Assembly: GCA_002332615.1 (NCBI GenBank)
Contig: DDAL01000008.1
Location: forward strand, 261,989-325,988
Direction of reading: 5' to 3'
Length of the DNA stretch: 64,000 nucleotides
Source of the DNA: Sphingobacteriaceae bacterium UBA2059
Lineage (GTDB): Bacteria; Bacteroidota; Bacteroidia; Sphingobacteriales; Sphingobacteriaceae
Positions 56,307 through 64,000 of the stretch are shown here, piece after piece (the stretch's first letter is position 1; each line of letters begins with the position of its first letter). The notes below the pieces were generated by a model that was not told the origin of the DNA, did not search any database, and was given only the letters and a program-made list of their open reading frames with translations. A program made the position numbers and the translations under genes.

Positions 56307-57347
56307 CTAATACTTCAGCAGGCTCTTGGCCTTGGCGAGTGTAAAGGCAAAGGTTGTACCCACGCCTTCGGTGCTTCGCACTGTTATGGTTTGCTCGTGC
56401 GCTTCGAGTATGTGCTTTACAATAGACAGGCCCAGGCCCGAGCCGCCGATCTGCCTGGAACGGCTTACATCTGTTCGGAAGAAGCGCTCAAACAAGCGTG
56501 GCAGATATTTCTCTTCAATACCCGAGCCGTCATCTGTTACTTCGGTGAGAATCTGATCATGCAGTTCAAAAACCTTAATGCTGGTTGTACCGTTCGGCTT
56601 ACCGTATTTAATGGAATTGTCTATCAGGTTAACGAGTACCTGGTGTATTTTATCGCGGTCGGCATATACCCAGGTAGGGGTGTTGTATTTATCCTTCAAA
56701 ACCAGTTGAATGCTTTGTGCGGACGCCTTAAGTTCCATATGTTCGATGGTTTCCTTAATAAGAGCCACAATGTCAAAGCGCTTGTAGTTGATGTTGATCT
56801 CGCCGGTTTCTAACTTGGTAATGGCATCAAGATCTGTAATAAGCAGGCTTAGCCTTTCAATGTTTTTCGCTGCTTTGGCAAGAAATCGTTTTGCAAGTTC
56901 TTCGTCTTCCATGCCTTCGTCCTGCAGGGCTTCTAAATAGCCCTGAACAGCAAAAAGCGGCGTTTTAATTTCATGCGAAATATTACCCATGAATTCGCGT
57001 CTGAACTTTTCCTGCTGCTTAAGAGTGTCGATCTCTATTTTTTTTACCCTTGCCCATTCTTTTACCTCATGTTCTACATCGTTTATCGGATCATCGCTTA
57101 CGTATTCTCCAAGTGCATCTTTGAGGTCTTTGCCAAGCTTTAAATTGTGTATGAGCTTGTAGATCAATTTGATTTTGCTGTAGACATACCGCTCAATGAG
57201 GTAATAAAATACCAGGAAGCAGGTAATTAGAGTGATAATGAAGGTGAAAACGAGGTGGTAAAAGCTGCTTTGAAAATAATAGTTTACCAAAGCAAGGGCA
57301 AGCGCCACTACAAGGGCGTTTGTAAACACCAGATCTCTTAATTTCAT
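56307..57347 (-). CDS. sensor histidine kinase (PhoR-like)
   Basis: A 346-aa kinase with two N-terminal TM helices (about 8-22 and 30-50) and almost no loop between them, a HAMP-like linker, HisKA with the phospho-acceptor His125 in SHEIKTPLF, and HATPase with NLIDNSIKYG, DDGSGI and GGSGLGLSIVKHI. The minimal periplasmic loop suggests it senses a membrane partner, as PhoR does. It lies beside the phosphate genes, but no response-regulator gene is present in the window. Confidence 0.9.
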   Translation of the reverse strand: MKLRDLVFTNALVVALALALVNYYFQSSFYHLVFTFIITLITCFLVFYYLIERYVYSKIKLIYKLIHNLKLGKDLKDALGEYVSDDPINDVEHEVKEWARVKKIEIDTLKQQEKFRREFMGNISHEIKTPLFAVQGYLEALQDEGMEDEELAKRFLAKAAKNIERLSLLITDLDAITKLETGEININYKRFDIVALIKETIEHMELKASAQSIQLVLKDKYNTPTWVYADRDKIHQVLVNLIDNSIKYGKPNGTTSIKVFELHDQILTEVTDDGSGIEEKYLPRLFERFFRTDVSRSRQIGGSGLGLSIVKHILEAHEQTITVRSTEGVGTTFAFTLAKAKSLLKY

Positions 57348-57364
57348 AGTTGCCTAGGTATTAA

Positions 57365-58441
57365 TCAGGATGTTTTGGGAGCTTGTGCTGCCGGTTGTTC
57401 TTCTTTGATCCAGCGGATGGTGTATTTCTTTTCAAGTCCCGGCTTTAAGTGTTGTTTCATACTTTCGGGGGCGGTAATTGTTTTTAAATTTCCGTCACTT
57501 ACAAACCGGGTTTTGTTCTTAATATGGTTTTTCATAAAGTTCTCGGGGTTTTCGCTGTGCTCGCCTGCCTGAACCCTTTGTATGGCCAGGGGGTTGAACT
57601 TAATGTCGTAAGGAGATACTGAGCTTACAGAGCCAACCAGCATAACAGATTCGTGCTTATAGGTTATTCCTTCGAAAGAACCCTGTGACTCGAGTTTGCG
57701 GTTTTTGGCATGCATGCCTAAAGGCAAAGCTAGACTTTTAGCATCGTAGCCGGGGAGGAATTCGCGTATTTCTTTAATGAACATAGCCAGGTGCTGCTGA
57801 ACGCCTTCATCGCTTAGCTTAGAAAGCTGAGCATGGTACCATGTATGGCTTCCTATTTCATAGCCGTTTTTTACAAGCCATTCCAGCTTTTGTTTCTTAT
57901 ACTCGGGTTGTGCAAAAAGTCGTAAAGAGGGTTTGATAGCGGGCAGTACATAAAATGTGGCGGTAAGAGGAAAATCTCTGTGTTTCTTTTTAAAGCTTTC
58001 CATAATGCCGACAGCGCAGTCAGGATCTATCTCCGGCTTTCCATTCTTTTCTATGAACCTAAACTGACCGGCGCTTGAGTCGTCAAAGGTAAGGGCAAAA
58101 GGAGTTTTTCCTGCAGGTACGTCCAGCTGTCCTGTGGTGATAGCATGTACCGATACGGGATAATAATCGTTATCATACAGCATCTGAAGGTCTTTTCGAA
58201 AGTTATCAGGTGTGCGGCGCCAGCGGTCTTCGGGCGTGCCTATAAGGTGATATTCGAGTACCATTACTTTCCCCAACTCATTGGGGGTAAAGTCTTTGTT
58301 TTTGAGATTTGCTGTTTTAATGGTTTCAACTGCAGGTGTATCTGCGGCTAGGCGGGTTTGGCCTGCCTTTCTTTCAGCTTGTTGTGAGCAAGAGGCTGTG
58401 AAGAAAGCAGTGGCAAGAAAAAAGGCGTTGGTGCGTGTCAT
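57365..58441 (-). CDS. polysaccharide deacetylase family lipoprotein
   Basis: The ATG at 58441 opens a lipoprotein signal ending TASC. About 358 residues with a NodB-like fold: metal Asp in LTFDDSS (motif 1) and HTWYH (motif 2). The mature start is Ala/Thr-rich. It should remove acetyl groups from a cell-wall or surface polysaccharide. It lies 17 bp before the kinase gene. Confidence 0.88.
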   Translation of the reverse strand: MTRTNAFFLATAFFTASCSQQAERKAGQTRLAADTPAVETIKTANLKNKDFTPNELGKVMVLEYHLIGTPEDRWRRTPDNFRKDLQMLYDNDYYPVSVHAITTGQLDVPAGKTPFALTFDDSSAGQFRFIEKNGKPEIDPDCAVGIMESFKKKHRDFPLTATFYVLPAIKPSLRLFAQPEYKKQKLEWLVKNGYEIGSHTWYHAQLSKLSDEGVQQHLAMFIKEIREFLPGYDAKSLALPLGMHAKNRKLESQGSFEGITYKHESVMLVGSVSSVSPYDIKFNPLAIQRVQAGEHSENPENFMKNHIKNKTRFVSDGNLKTITAPESMKQHLKPGLEKKYTIRWIKEEQPAAQAPKTS

Positions 58442-58460
58442 TGTGTTGAATATCAAAAAG

Positions 58461-58468
58461 CAAAGGTA
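58461..58468 (-). promoter_or_regulatory. -7 promoter box of the deacetylase gene
   Basis: The minus strand reads TACCTTTG, a perfect TAnnTTTG, 19 bp upstream of the ATG at 58441. This also supports the choice of that start. It may drive the kinase gene as well. Confidence 0.65.
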
Positions 58469-58656
58469 ATTCTTATTCTATCGATGCACTATAATATATT
58501 GTAGAAGAAGAGCCAAGAAACTTGGCTGCTCCACGTGCTAGATAATGATTACAAGGAGCTTGTTTCTCTAAAATAGCTTTATGATTACAATTCCTTACGG
58601 TGGAAAAGAACGACACGCTTTTGCTCAACGCTATTCAGGCCGTGCGGGCATCAGCT

Positions 58657-59460
58657 TTAAAGTTTGTCCATTGCTCCAAGGGCGCCGGAAAATTCACCAT
58701 TGTTTATAAACAAAGGCTTATAACCGCAAAGGTGAGTATAGGATTCCACAACCTGGCGTAGCAGTATATTGTCATGAAAGGTGGAGCCTATATAGGCAAT
58801 GTGTTCGAGGTTTTTTTCTTTTGCAGCCATTACGCTTGCAACAGCAATGGTTTCGCCAACCATCCTTATCACCGCTGCGAGCTGGTCGGCCTTTTCGATG
58901 GCTGCGCGAGGGGCGTGCTGACTTACTTTGCCAAAGTTTGCTGCAGTTAAATCTCCTGATATAGGTGGCGTTTCTCCCTGATAAATATCTTTAACAAGCA
59001 AATCAATTCTTTCGCGGTTGCCCTTGGCGGCAATGGAGGCTATGGAGCGAAAATCGCTGAGGCCCGTTAGCAGATAGCTTAAGCCCAGTAAGGTTCCGCC
59101 GCCTACGCCCGTACCACCTAAACGGCTATGTGCAGTTCCTGCCAGGGCATGAATGGATGTTCCGGTGCCAACGTTGGTAAGAACAAAACTGTCGACATGC
59201 ATGCCTTGCTCGAGCATAAGGCGACGGACGCCTTCGCAGGTGGCTTCAAATTCAACCCGTATAGTCGCAGGTTTATTAAGAAGAGAGTGTAAAAGCGCCG
59301 CTTTGCCCCCGGTCAGTCCGGTCGGAACTGCCTGACGGCTGTTTATAAGACTGGCTACAGTGCTTAGATCAGAGGAAGGATACTTTGCATAAAATCGCTG
59401 ACCATTATGCTCTGTGACTAATTTTATCAGGGTTCCTCCAGCATCTATTCCAGTTATCAT
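58657..59460 (-). CDS. coaW: type II pantothenate kinase
   Basis: A 267-aa ASKHA-fold kinase: GIDAGGTLIKL (phosphate 1), NVGTGTSIHA, GGTGVGGGTLLGLSYLLTG and the C-terminal GALGAM match the staphylococcal/eukaryotic PanK-II family. It phosphorylates pantothenate, the first step of coenzyme A synthesis, and this type usually escapes CoA feedback. It lies 17 bp after a GH43 gene, an unusual partner. Confidence 0.9.
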   Translation of the reverse strand: MITGIDAGGTLIKLVTEHNGQRFYAKYPSSDLSTVASLINSRQAVPTGLTGGKAALLHSLLNKPATIRVEFEATCEGVRRLMLEQGMHVDSFVLTNVGTGTSIHALAGTAHSRLGGTGVGGGTLLGLSYLLTGLSDFRSIASIAAKGNRERIDLLVKDIYQGETPPISGDLTAANFGKVSQHAPRAAIEKADQLAAVIRMVGETIAVASVMAAKEKNLEHIAYIGSTFHDNILLRQVVESYTHLCGYKPLFINNGEFSGALGAMDKL

Positions 59461-59477
59461 AGAGCAAAGGTTACAAA

Positions 59478-60659
59478 TTATTTCTTGTTAGAAGTATCCA
59501 GTCCCTTCGTTGTCGGTCCGTGGACCACAAGGCGGCCGTCTTTGTTGATTTCCATGCGGTCAATAAACACCACCCGCTTTTCGCCTGTTTCAGCCGTACG
59601 GCCGTGGTATACACACAGCATTTTACCCTTGTCCAGAAAGAGCACGCTGTTGTGTCCGGTGCCTGTTACCTTCCCACCTTTTTCTATGTTTTTTTCAAGC
59701 ACCGGATTGTTTGCCGCTTTTTTATAGGGTCCCAGCGGGTGTTTTGATGTCGCGTAGCCCACAGCATAATTCTGTCCGCCGAAGAAGTTTGATGAATACA
59801 TCATATAATATAGATTACCATGTTTAAAAGTAAAGGATCCTTCTGTCCAACGGCGATTGGCCTCACGTGCAGTTACGGAGCGACTTTCCCATTCTGCCTG
59901 CTTGTCTTTCATACTTACCGGAGGGCGAAGCAATAATCTTGGCTTACCAATAATGCCGCTGAAATCAGGTTTTATTTCAATTCCATAGACCCAGCTTTCT
60001 TCAATTTCTTTATACCACCCCTTCTTTTTTGCCCAGCTGGCTATTTCGCTTTTAACCGGATGTTTGTAGCAGCATCTTGAGTAGTATAGATAAGCACGTC
60101 CGTCATCGCCGAAATATACGTTGGCGTCAATAATCGGGTAACCGGGATCGAAAAGCGGTTTATCACTGATATCTGTAAACGGGCCTGTAGGCTTTTCGGC
60201 CACGGCTACCCCAATGCGAAAGTTTTCGAGTTCATTCGTAGGGTTGTGTTTCCACTGGGCACTGTAAAACATATAGAACTTGCCGTTTTTCTTATATACT
60301 TCGGGTGCCCAGAAAGAAGAGATACCCCAGGTTTTACCGGTATTCCCCTTAAACACCTGCCCTTCGAACTTCCAGTTGGACAAATCGGAAGAAGAGTAGG
60401 CAGAAAAGCCATCGATGTCGTTATCGGTACCGTACATATAGTATATTCCCTTATCGTGAAGTATGTAAGGATCGCCAAAGGCAACAGGTATTGGGTTTCT
60501 GATAAGCGTATCAGCATCCTCAAGCAGCTGCAAAGAGGCAGGCAGGGTATTAATTGTCTTGCCGGTAAGGGATAGTTCGTTATGCTTGCAGGCCCGATTC
60601 AGGGCAAATATCTGAAAGCCTGATAAAAAATATAGTAATAAAATTAATAAAGGTTTCAT
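59478..60659 (-). CDS. GH43-family glycosidase, exported
   Basis: A 393-aa protein with a signal peptide and a five-bladed propeller. The catalytic triad is visible: base Asp in FGDPYILHD, pKa-modulating Asp in IDANVYFGDDG, and acid Glu in TEGSFTFKHGNLYYMMYSS. GH43 enzymes release arabinose or xylose, and some galactose. It is isolated from the SusCD locus and lies ahead of coaW. Confidence 0.92.
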   Translation of the reverse strand: MKPLLILLLYFLSGFQIFALNRACKHNELSLTGKTINTLPASLQLLEDADTLIRNPIPVAFGDPYILHDKGIYYMYGTDNDIDGFSAYSSSDLSNWKFEGQVFKGNTGKTWGISSFWAPEVYKKNGKFYMFYSAQWKHNPTNELENFRIGVAVAEKPTGPFTDISDKPLFDPGYPIIDANVYFGDDGRAYLYYSRCCYKHPVKSEIASWAKKKGWYKEIEESWVYGIEIKPDFSGIIGKPRLLLRPPVSMKDKQAEWESRSVTAREANRRWTEGSFTFKHGNLYYMMYSSNFFGGQNYAVGYATSKHPLGPYKKAANNPVLEKNIEKGGKVTGTGHNSVLFLDKGKMLCVYHGRTAETGEKRVVFIDRMEINKDGRLVVHGPTTKGLDTSNKK

Positions 60660-60852
60660 ATGTCAGGATGTATCGTAATCGGTATGGTTTAGTAAATGTA
60701 TAAAGTACACTGCTGATTTCCAAATAGAAAGGCTTGTTAATATACTATAATTCACTGTATGTGAGGACGTGTCGTCTTGCCGGAAGAGTGCTGTACGGTT
60801 TTTGTTATTCCCTCCCTAAAGGTATTTTATGCGGTTTTCGTACTTTTACCAC

Positions 60853-62244
60853 ATGGCGATCACTAAACCTTCTGTACCTAAGGGAACAAGAGACTTTTCA
60901 CCTGCTGAAATGGTGAGGAGGAACTATATTTTTGATACGATAAAAACTGTATTTCGTAAATATGGGTATCAGGAAATTCAAACCCCTTCCATGGAGAACG
61001 TCTCTACCTTAACCGGCAAATATGGAGATGAAGGGGATAAGCTCATTTTCAAAATATTAAACAGCGGTGATTATTGGGGGCAGGTTGAAAGAGCAAGGCA
61101 CAAAGACAGTTCAATGGTTCTTGACTCAAAAAAGCTGCTTCCTGTTTTAAGTGAGAAGGCTTTGCGTTATGACCTTACTGTTCCGTTTGCGCGCTATGTG
61201 GTGATGCATCAAAACGAAATATCGTTTCCCTTTAAACGCTTTCAGATACAGCCGGTCTGGCGCGCTGACCGCCCGCAAAAAGGCCGATACCGGGAGTTCT
61301 ACCAATGTGATGCGGACGTAGTTGGTTCGGACAGTCTGTTAAACGAGGCGGAGTTTGTAATGATCTATCAGGAAGCTTTAAGTATTCTGGGCCTCAAGGA
61401 CTTTACCATTAAGCTAAACAATAGAAAAATTCTGTCGGGTATTGCAGAAATTATAGGTAAGCCTGAGCTTATTGTTGATATGACCATTGCTATAGATAAG
61501 CTGGATAAAATAGGCATGGGCGGTGTTGAAAAGGAGCTTTTAGAACGGGGGTTTACCTCTCAGGACATCGACCGGCTCAGGCCGGTGATTGCTCTGCAGG
61601 GAACCAATGAAGAAAAGCTCGGAAACTTAAAAGAGATACTTAAGGATTCGCAGTCGGGACTTGCAGGAGTAACAGAGCTGGAACAAATATTTTCCTATCT
61701 GTCTGTGTATGCTAGCCAGGGAATAGCTCCCAAGGTAGAAGTAGACATAACCCTTGCGCGGGGTCTTAACTATTATACAGGAGCCATCTTTGAGGTTAAA
61801 ACCAACGAAGTAGCAATGGGAAGCATAGGAGGCGGCGGCCGCTATGATGACCTTACAGGTATGTTCGGACTGAAGGGACTGACTGGTGCTGGTATTTCTT
61901 TTGGCGCCGATAGAATTTACGATGTACTGGAGGAGCTGCAGCTTTTTCCTCAGGACGCAAGTATTACTACGAAAGTGCTTCTTACCAACTTTGATAGCGA
62001 AGCCGAGCGCTATGCTTTGCCGGTTCTTGCAAGGCTTCGCGCCGCAGGAATTGCAGCCGAACTTTATCCTTCATCTGCAAAGCTTAAAAAACAAATGGCT
62101 TATGCAGACGGGAAGAAGATCCCTTTTGTTGTATTAATTGGAAGTGAAGAGATGCAAACAGCGCAGTTTACCCTTAAAGACATGGTGAGCGGAGAACAAA
62201 AGAAGGTCGGCATGGATGCTTTGCTTACTCTTTTGTCTGCTTAA
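60853..62244 (+). CDS. hisS: histidyl-tRNA synthetase
   Basis: The ATG at 60853 (MAITKPSVPKGTRDFSP) fits the family start; an ATG 8 codons upstream is less likely. Class II synthetase with motif 1 (TPSMENVSTLTGKYG), motif 2 (FKRFQIQPVWRADRPQKGRYREFYQCDADVVG), the histidine-A loop (ARGLNYYTGAIFEV) and motif 3 (GISFGADRI), then an anticodon-binding domain. It is distant from the his operon. Its charging level is what the his attenuator would sense. Confidence 0.95.
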   Translation: MAITKPSVPKGTRDFSPAEMVRRNYIFDTIKTVFRKYGYQEIQTPSMENVSTLTGKYGDEGDKLIFKILNSGDYWGQVERARHKDSSMVLDSKKLLPVLSEKALRYDLTVPFARYVVMHQNEISFPFKRFQIQPVWRADRPQKGRYREFYQCDADVVGSDSLLNEAEFVMIYQEALSILGLKDFTIKLNNRKILSGIAEIIGKPELIVDMTIAIDKLDKIGMGGVEKELLERGFTSQDIDRLRPVIALQGTNEEKLGNLKEILKDSQSGLAGVTELEQIFSYLSVYASQGIAPKVEVDITLARGLNYYTGAIFEVKTNEVAMGSIGGGGRYDDLTGMFGLKGLTGAGISFGADRIYDVLEELQLFPQDASITTKVLLTNFDSEAERYALPVLARLRAAGIAAELYPSSAKLKKQMAYADGKKIPFVVLIGSEEMQTAQFTLKDMVSGEQKKVGMDALLTLLSA

Positions 62245-62350
62245 TATCATTATTGCCGGCAACATTAACAGCTTAGATACAACCTTTAGGCCTTCGCGGC
62301 GTTTATAATTTTTAGTTGCTTTACACGCAGCGCTGTAACTAATCTACTCA

Positions 62351-62770
62351 ATGCAGCAAAAGGAAGAACAAGCCCTTAGAAAACAGCATACAGATATCCC
62401 GAGGAAGGCCAATCCGGCGGATCTGCTTGCAAATGAACGAACCTTCCTGGCTTGGATAAGAACCAGCATAGCACTTATGGGTTTTGGCTTTGTGGTAGTT
62501 AAATTTGCCCTGTTTATTAAGCAAATAACCTTTGTGCTTGGCAAGGATCACTCTGTACCTAGCAGTGGGGGATACTCCGGAAAGGTAGGAGTAGTCCTTG
62601 TTATCATTGGTGGAGTGCTTGCCTTACTTGCCTACGTGCGGTTCCGCGTTATTGAAAAGCAGCTGATTGCGCAAGAATTTTCCCCCAATCAGCTGTTATC
62701 GCTTGTATTGACCATTTTTATTGTAAGTACCAGTGCAGTGCTTATATGGTATCTCCTGCCAGGTATTTAA
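62351..62770 (+). CDS. DUF202 membrane protein (YidH-like)
   Basis: A 139-aa protein with the DUF202 signature LLANERTFLAWIRTSIALMGFGFVVVKF and three TM helices. Function unknown. The stop overlaps the stop of the opposing methyltransferase gene by 4 bp (TTAA). Confidence 0.88.
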   Translation: MQQKEEQALRKQHTDIPRKANPADLLANERTFLAWIRTSIALMGFGFVVVKFALFIKQITFVLGKDHSVPSSGGYSGKVGVVLVIIGGVLALLAYVRFRVIEKQLIAQEFSPNQLLSLVLTIFIVSTSAVLIWYLLPGI

Positions 62771-63945
62771 TGGTCCGTATCCTGATCCAGGCGGCGGCTA
62801 CCTTCGTATAGTTCATATTCGAACAAACGGCAATCGAGCTTTCCGTTATAGAATTCTATCCGGCGTGAGGCTTTCAAGCCTATTTTCTTAGCAAGATCGG
62901 CATTGCCGGTAAATACGTAGCCGTGATACCCTTTGCATTCCTGTTTTATAAAATCGCCTATGCGTTTGTAAGTCGCTTCCAGCTTGCTGTGAATGCCCAG
63001 CCTCTCGCCATATTCGGGATTAAAGAAGATAATTCCTTTTCCTTCCGGTACGGTAGTCTCGGCAAAATCGCACACTTCAAACTCAATAAACTGATCCACG
63101 CCTGCAGTTTTTGCATTTTTGCGGGCTATATCAATGGCCTCTTCTGAAATGTCACTTGCAATAATTCTCGTTCGAACATCTTTTTTAATCTTATCTTTTA
63201 ATTCTCGACGCGCAGCGAAGAAAACTTGTTCGTCATAGCCTATAATGTGCATAAAGCCATAGTTCATGCGAAAAAGGCCTGGCTTTCTGTTAGTAGCAAG
63301 CATTGCAGCTTCGATAGCCAGAGTACCCGAACCGCACATGGGGTTTACAAAAGGCTCTTTCATGTCCCAGCGTGTAGCCATAAGTGTTGCTGCGGCAAGA
63401 GCCTCCAGCATGGGAGCTTTTCCTGGAAGCTTCCTGTAGGAATGCTTTGAAATTACCTCGCCGGAAGTGTCCAGATATATTTCAGCCTCCTCGTCCCTCC
63501 AGTATAAATGGATAACGGCTTTATTCTTTTCAGACCCTGTATTGGGCCGCATCCCTTTTTTTTCACGAATGCGATCGACAATAGCATCTTTTACCTTTAC
63601 ATTGGCAAACAGTGGGGTACGAATGTATTCATTATCAACATTTGAAGTGATAGAGACGTAGCCGCTGGGGTCAATGAGCTCTTCCCATTCGATACTCAGC
63701 AGTTCCTGATAAAGGTGCTCAGGAGTTTCTGCATTAAAACTTTTTAAAGAATAGAGTATCTGACTGGCTACGCTGAGATTGAGATTGAGGACAATGCAAT
63801 CATTTACTGTTCCTTCCAGCTCTACGCCGGTCTGATAATGACTTTTTATTGTAAAACCAAGTTCTTCAACCTCTTTGATGAGGTAGCTTACCAGGCGTTT
63901 ATTGCATGTAATTAAAATGCGGGAGGGTGTGTTGAAAACTTGCAT
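62767..63945 (-). CDS. THUMP-domain 23S rRNA methyltransferase (RlmL N-like)
   Basis: A 392-aa protein with an N-terminal THUMP/ferredoxin-like RNA-binding part (to ~165) and a UPF0020 methyltransferase domain: FVNPMCGSGTLAIEAAMLA (SAM site), IIASDISEEAIDIARKNAK and the catalytic loop FNPEYGERLG. The usual loop is NPPY; Pro is replaced by Glu here. By family it makes N2-methylguanine in 23S rRNA. A GC-poor 55-bp tail follows the start codon side to the window end, with no gene. Confidence 0.88.
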   Translation of the reverse strand: MQVFNTPSRILITCNKRLVSYLIKEVEELGFTIKSHYQTGVELEGTVNDCIVLNLNLSVASQILYSLKSFNAETPEHLYQELLSIEWEELIDPSGYVSITSNVDNEYIRTPLFANVKVKDAIVDRIREKKGMRPNTGSEKNKAVIHLYWRDEEAEIYLDTSGEVISKHSYRKLPGKAPMLEALAAATLMATRWDMKEPFVNPMCGSGTLAIEAAMLATNRKPGLFRMNYGFMHIIGYDEQVFFAARRELKDKIKKDVRTRIIASDISEEAIDIARKNAKTAGVDQFIEFEVCDFAETTVPEGKGIIFFNPEYGERLGIHSKLEATYKRIGDFIKQECKGYHGYVFTGNADLAKKIGLKASRRIEFYNGKLDCRLFEYELYEGSRRLDQDTDH

Positions 63946-64000
63946 AGCTAAATTGCGAAGTTAATCAATTAAATTTGTGACTTTATTAAAAATTGATTAA

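Noticed and set aside
58600..58761. 53-codon GTG frame (MEKNDTLLLNAIQAVRASALKF...) convergent with coaW
   Set aside because: Its last third is antisense to coaW, no family is recognised and no promoter box precedes it.

Overview
The window looks like a chromosomal segment of a Bacteroidota bacterium, most likely of the Sphingobacteriaceae (Pedobacter-like). The signs are SusC/SusD outer-membrane pairs, Bacteroidota glycoside hydrolases, many lipoprotein signals, the his gene order of that phylum, and repeated TAnnTTTG -7 promoter boxes. The genus is an inference from general protein character.

Layout: (1) 1-10742, an AT-rich block of exported carbohydrate enzymes on the + strand: a ricin-lectin/GH2 beta-galactosidase cut by the window edge, GH92, GH127 and a glutaminase-A-like DUF4965 protein. 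(2) 10750-16487, GC-richer housekeeping genes: SDR, Crp/Fnr regulator, exonuclease III, PafA-type alkaline phosphatase, DoxX, DCC thiol protein, small exported protein. (3) 16659-29281, a second AT-rich block. It holds a membrane-anchored SARP-like regulator facing a polysaccharide utilisation locus (GH76, SusC, SusD, DUF3823, unclassified TIM-barrel protein) across a palindrome-rich intergenic region. (4) 29324-31908, a decayed SusC gene, an SMR transporter, a DoxD-DoxA fusion and a small exported protein. (5) 32130-38535, the histidine operon hisGDCBHF(IE), preceded by a leader peptide with six consecutive His codons and a terminator. hisA is missing from its usual place between hisH and hisF. 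(6) 38629-48101, an M13 peptidase, a YtxH/holin-like/unknown trio, GDP-fucose synthase, TrmB, a glycosyltransferase, a luciferase-like oxidoreductase and a YihY protein. (7) 48118-53522, a vWA protein divergent from an ECF sigma factor and an anti-sigma-like protein with a TonB C-terminal domain, then an M1 peptidase. (8) 53554-58468, a Gdx-type SMR, TRIC channel, Pit phosphate transporter with DUF47 partner and a PhoR-like kinase. A Pho-box-like direct repeat lies in front of the DUF47-pit pair. A polysaccharide deacetylase follows. (9) 58657-63945, type II pantothenate kinase, GH43, hisS, DUF202 and a THUMP rRNA methyltransferase.

The most interesting points are the sensor-propeller/TM/SARP regulator with its nested inverted repeats and the unclassified enzyme of the same locus, the his attenuator with the loss of hisA, and the candidate Pho box. 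I found no rRNA or tRNA genes, CRISPR array or complete insertion sequence.
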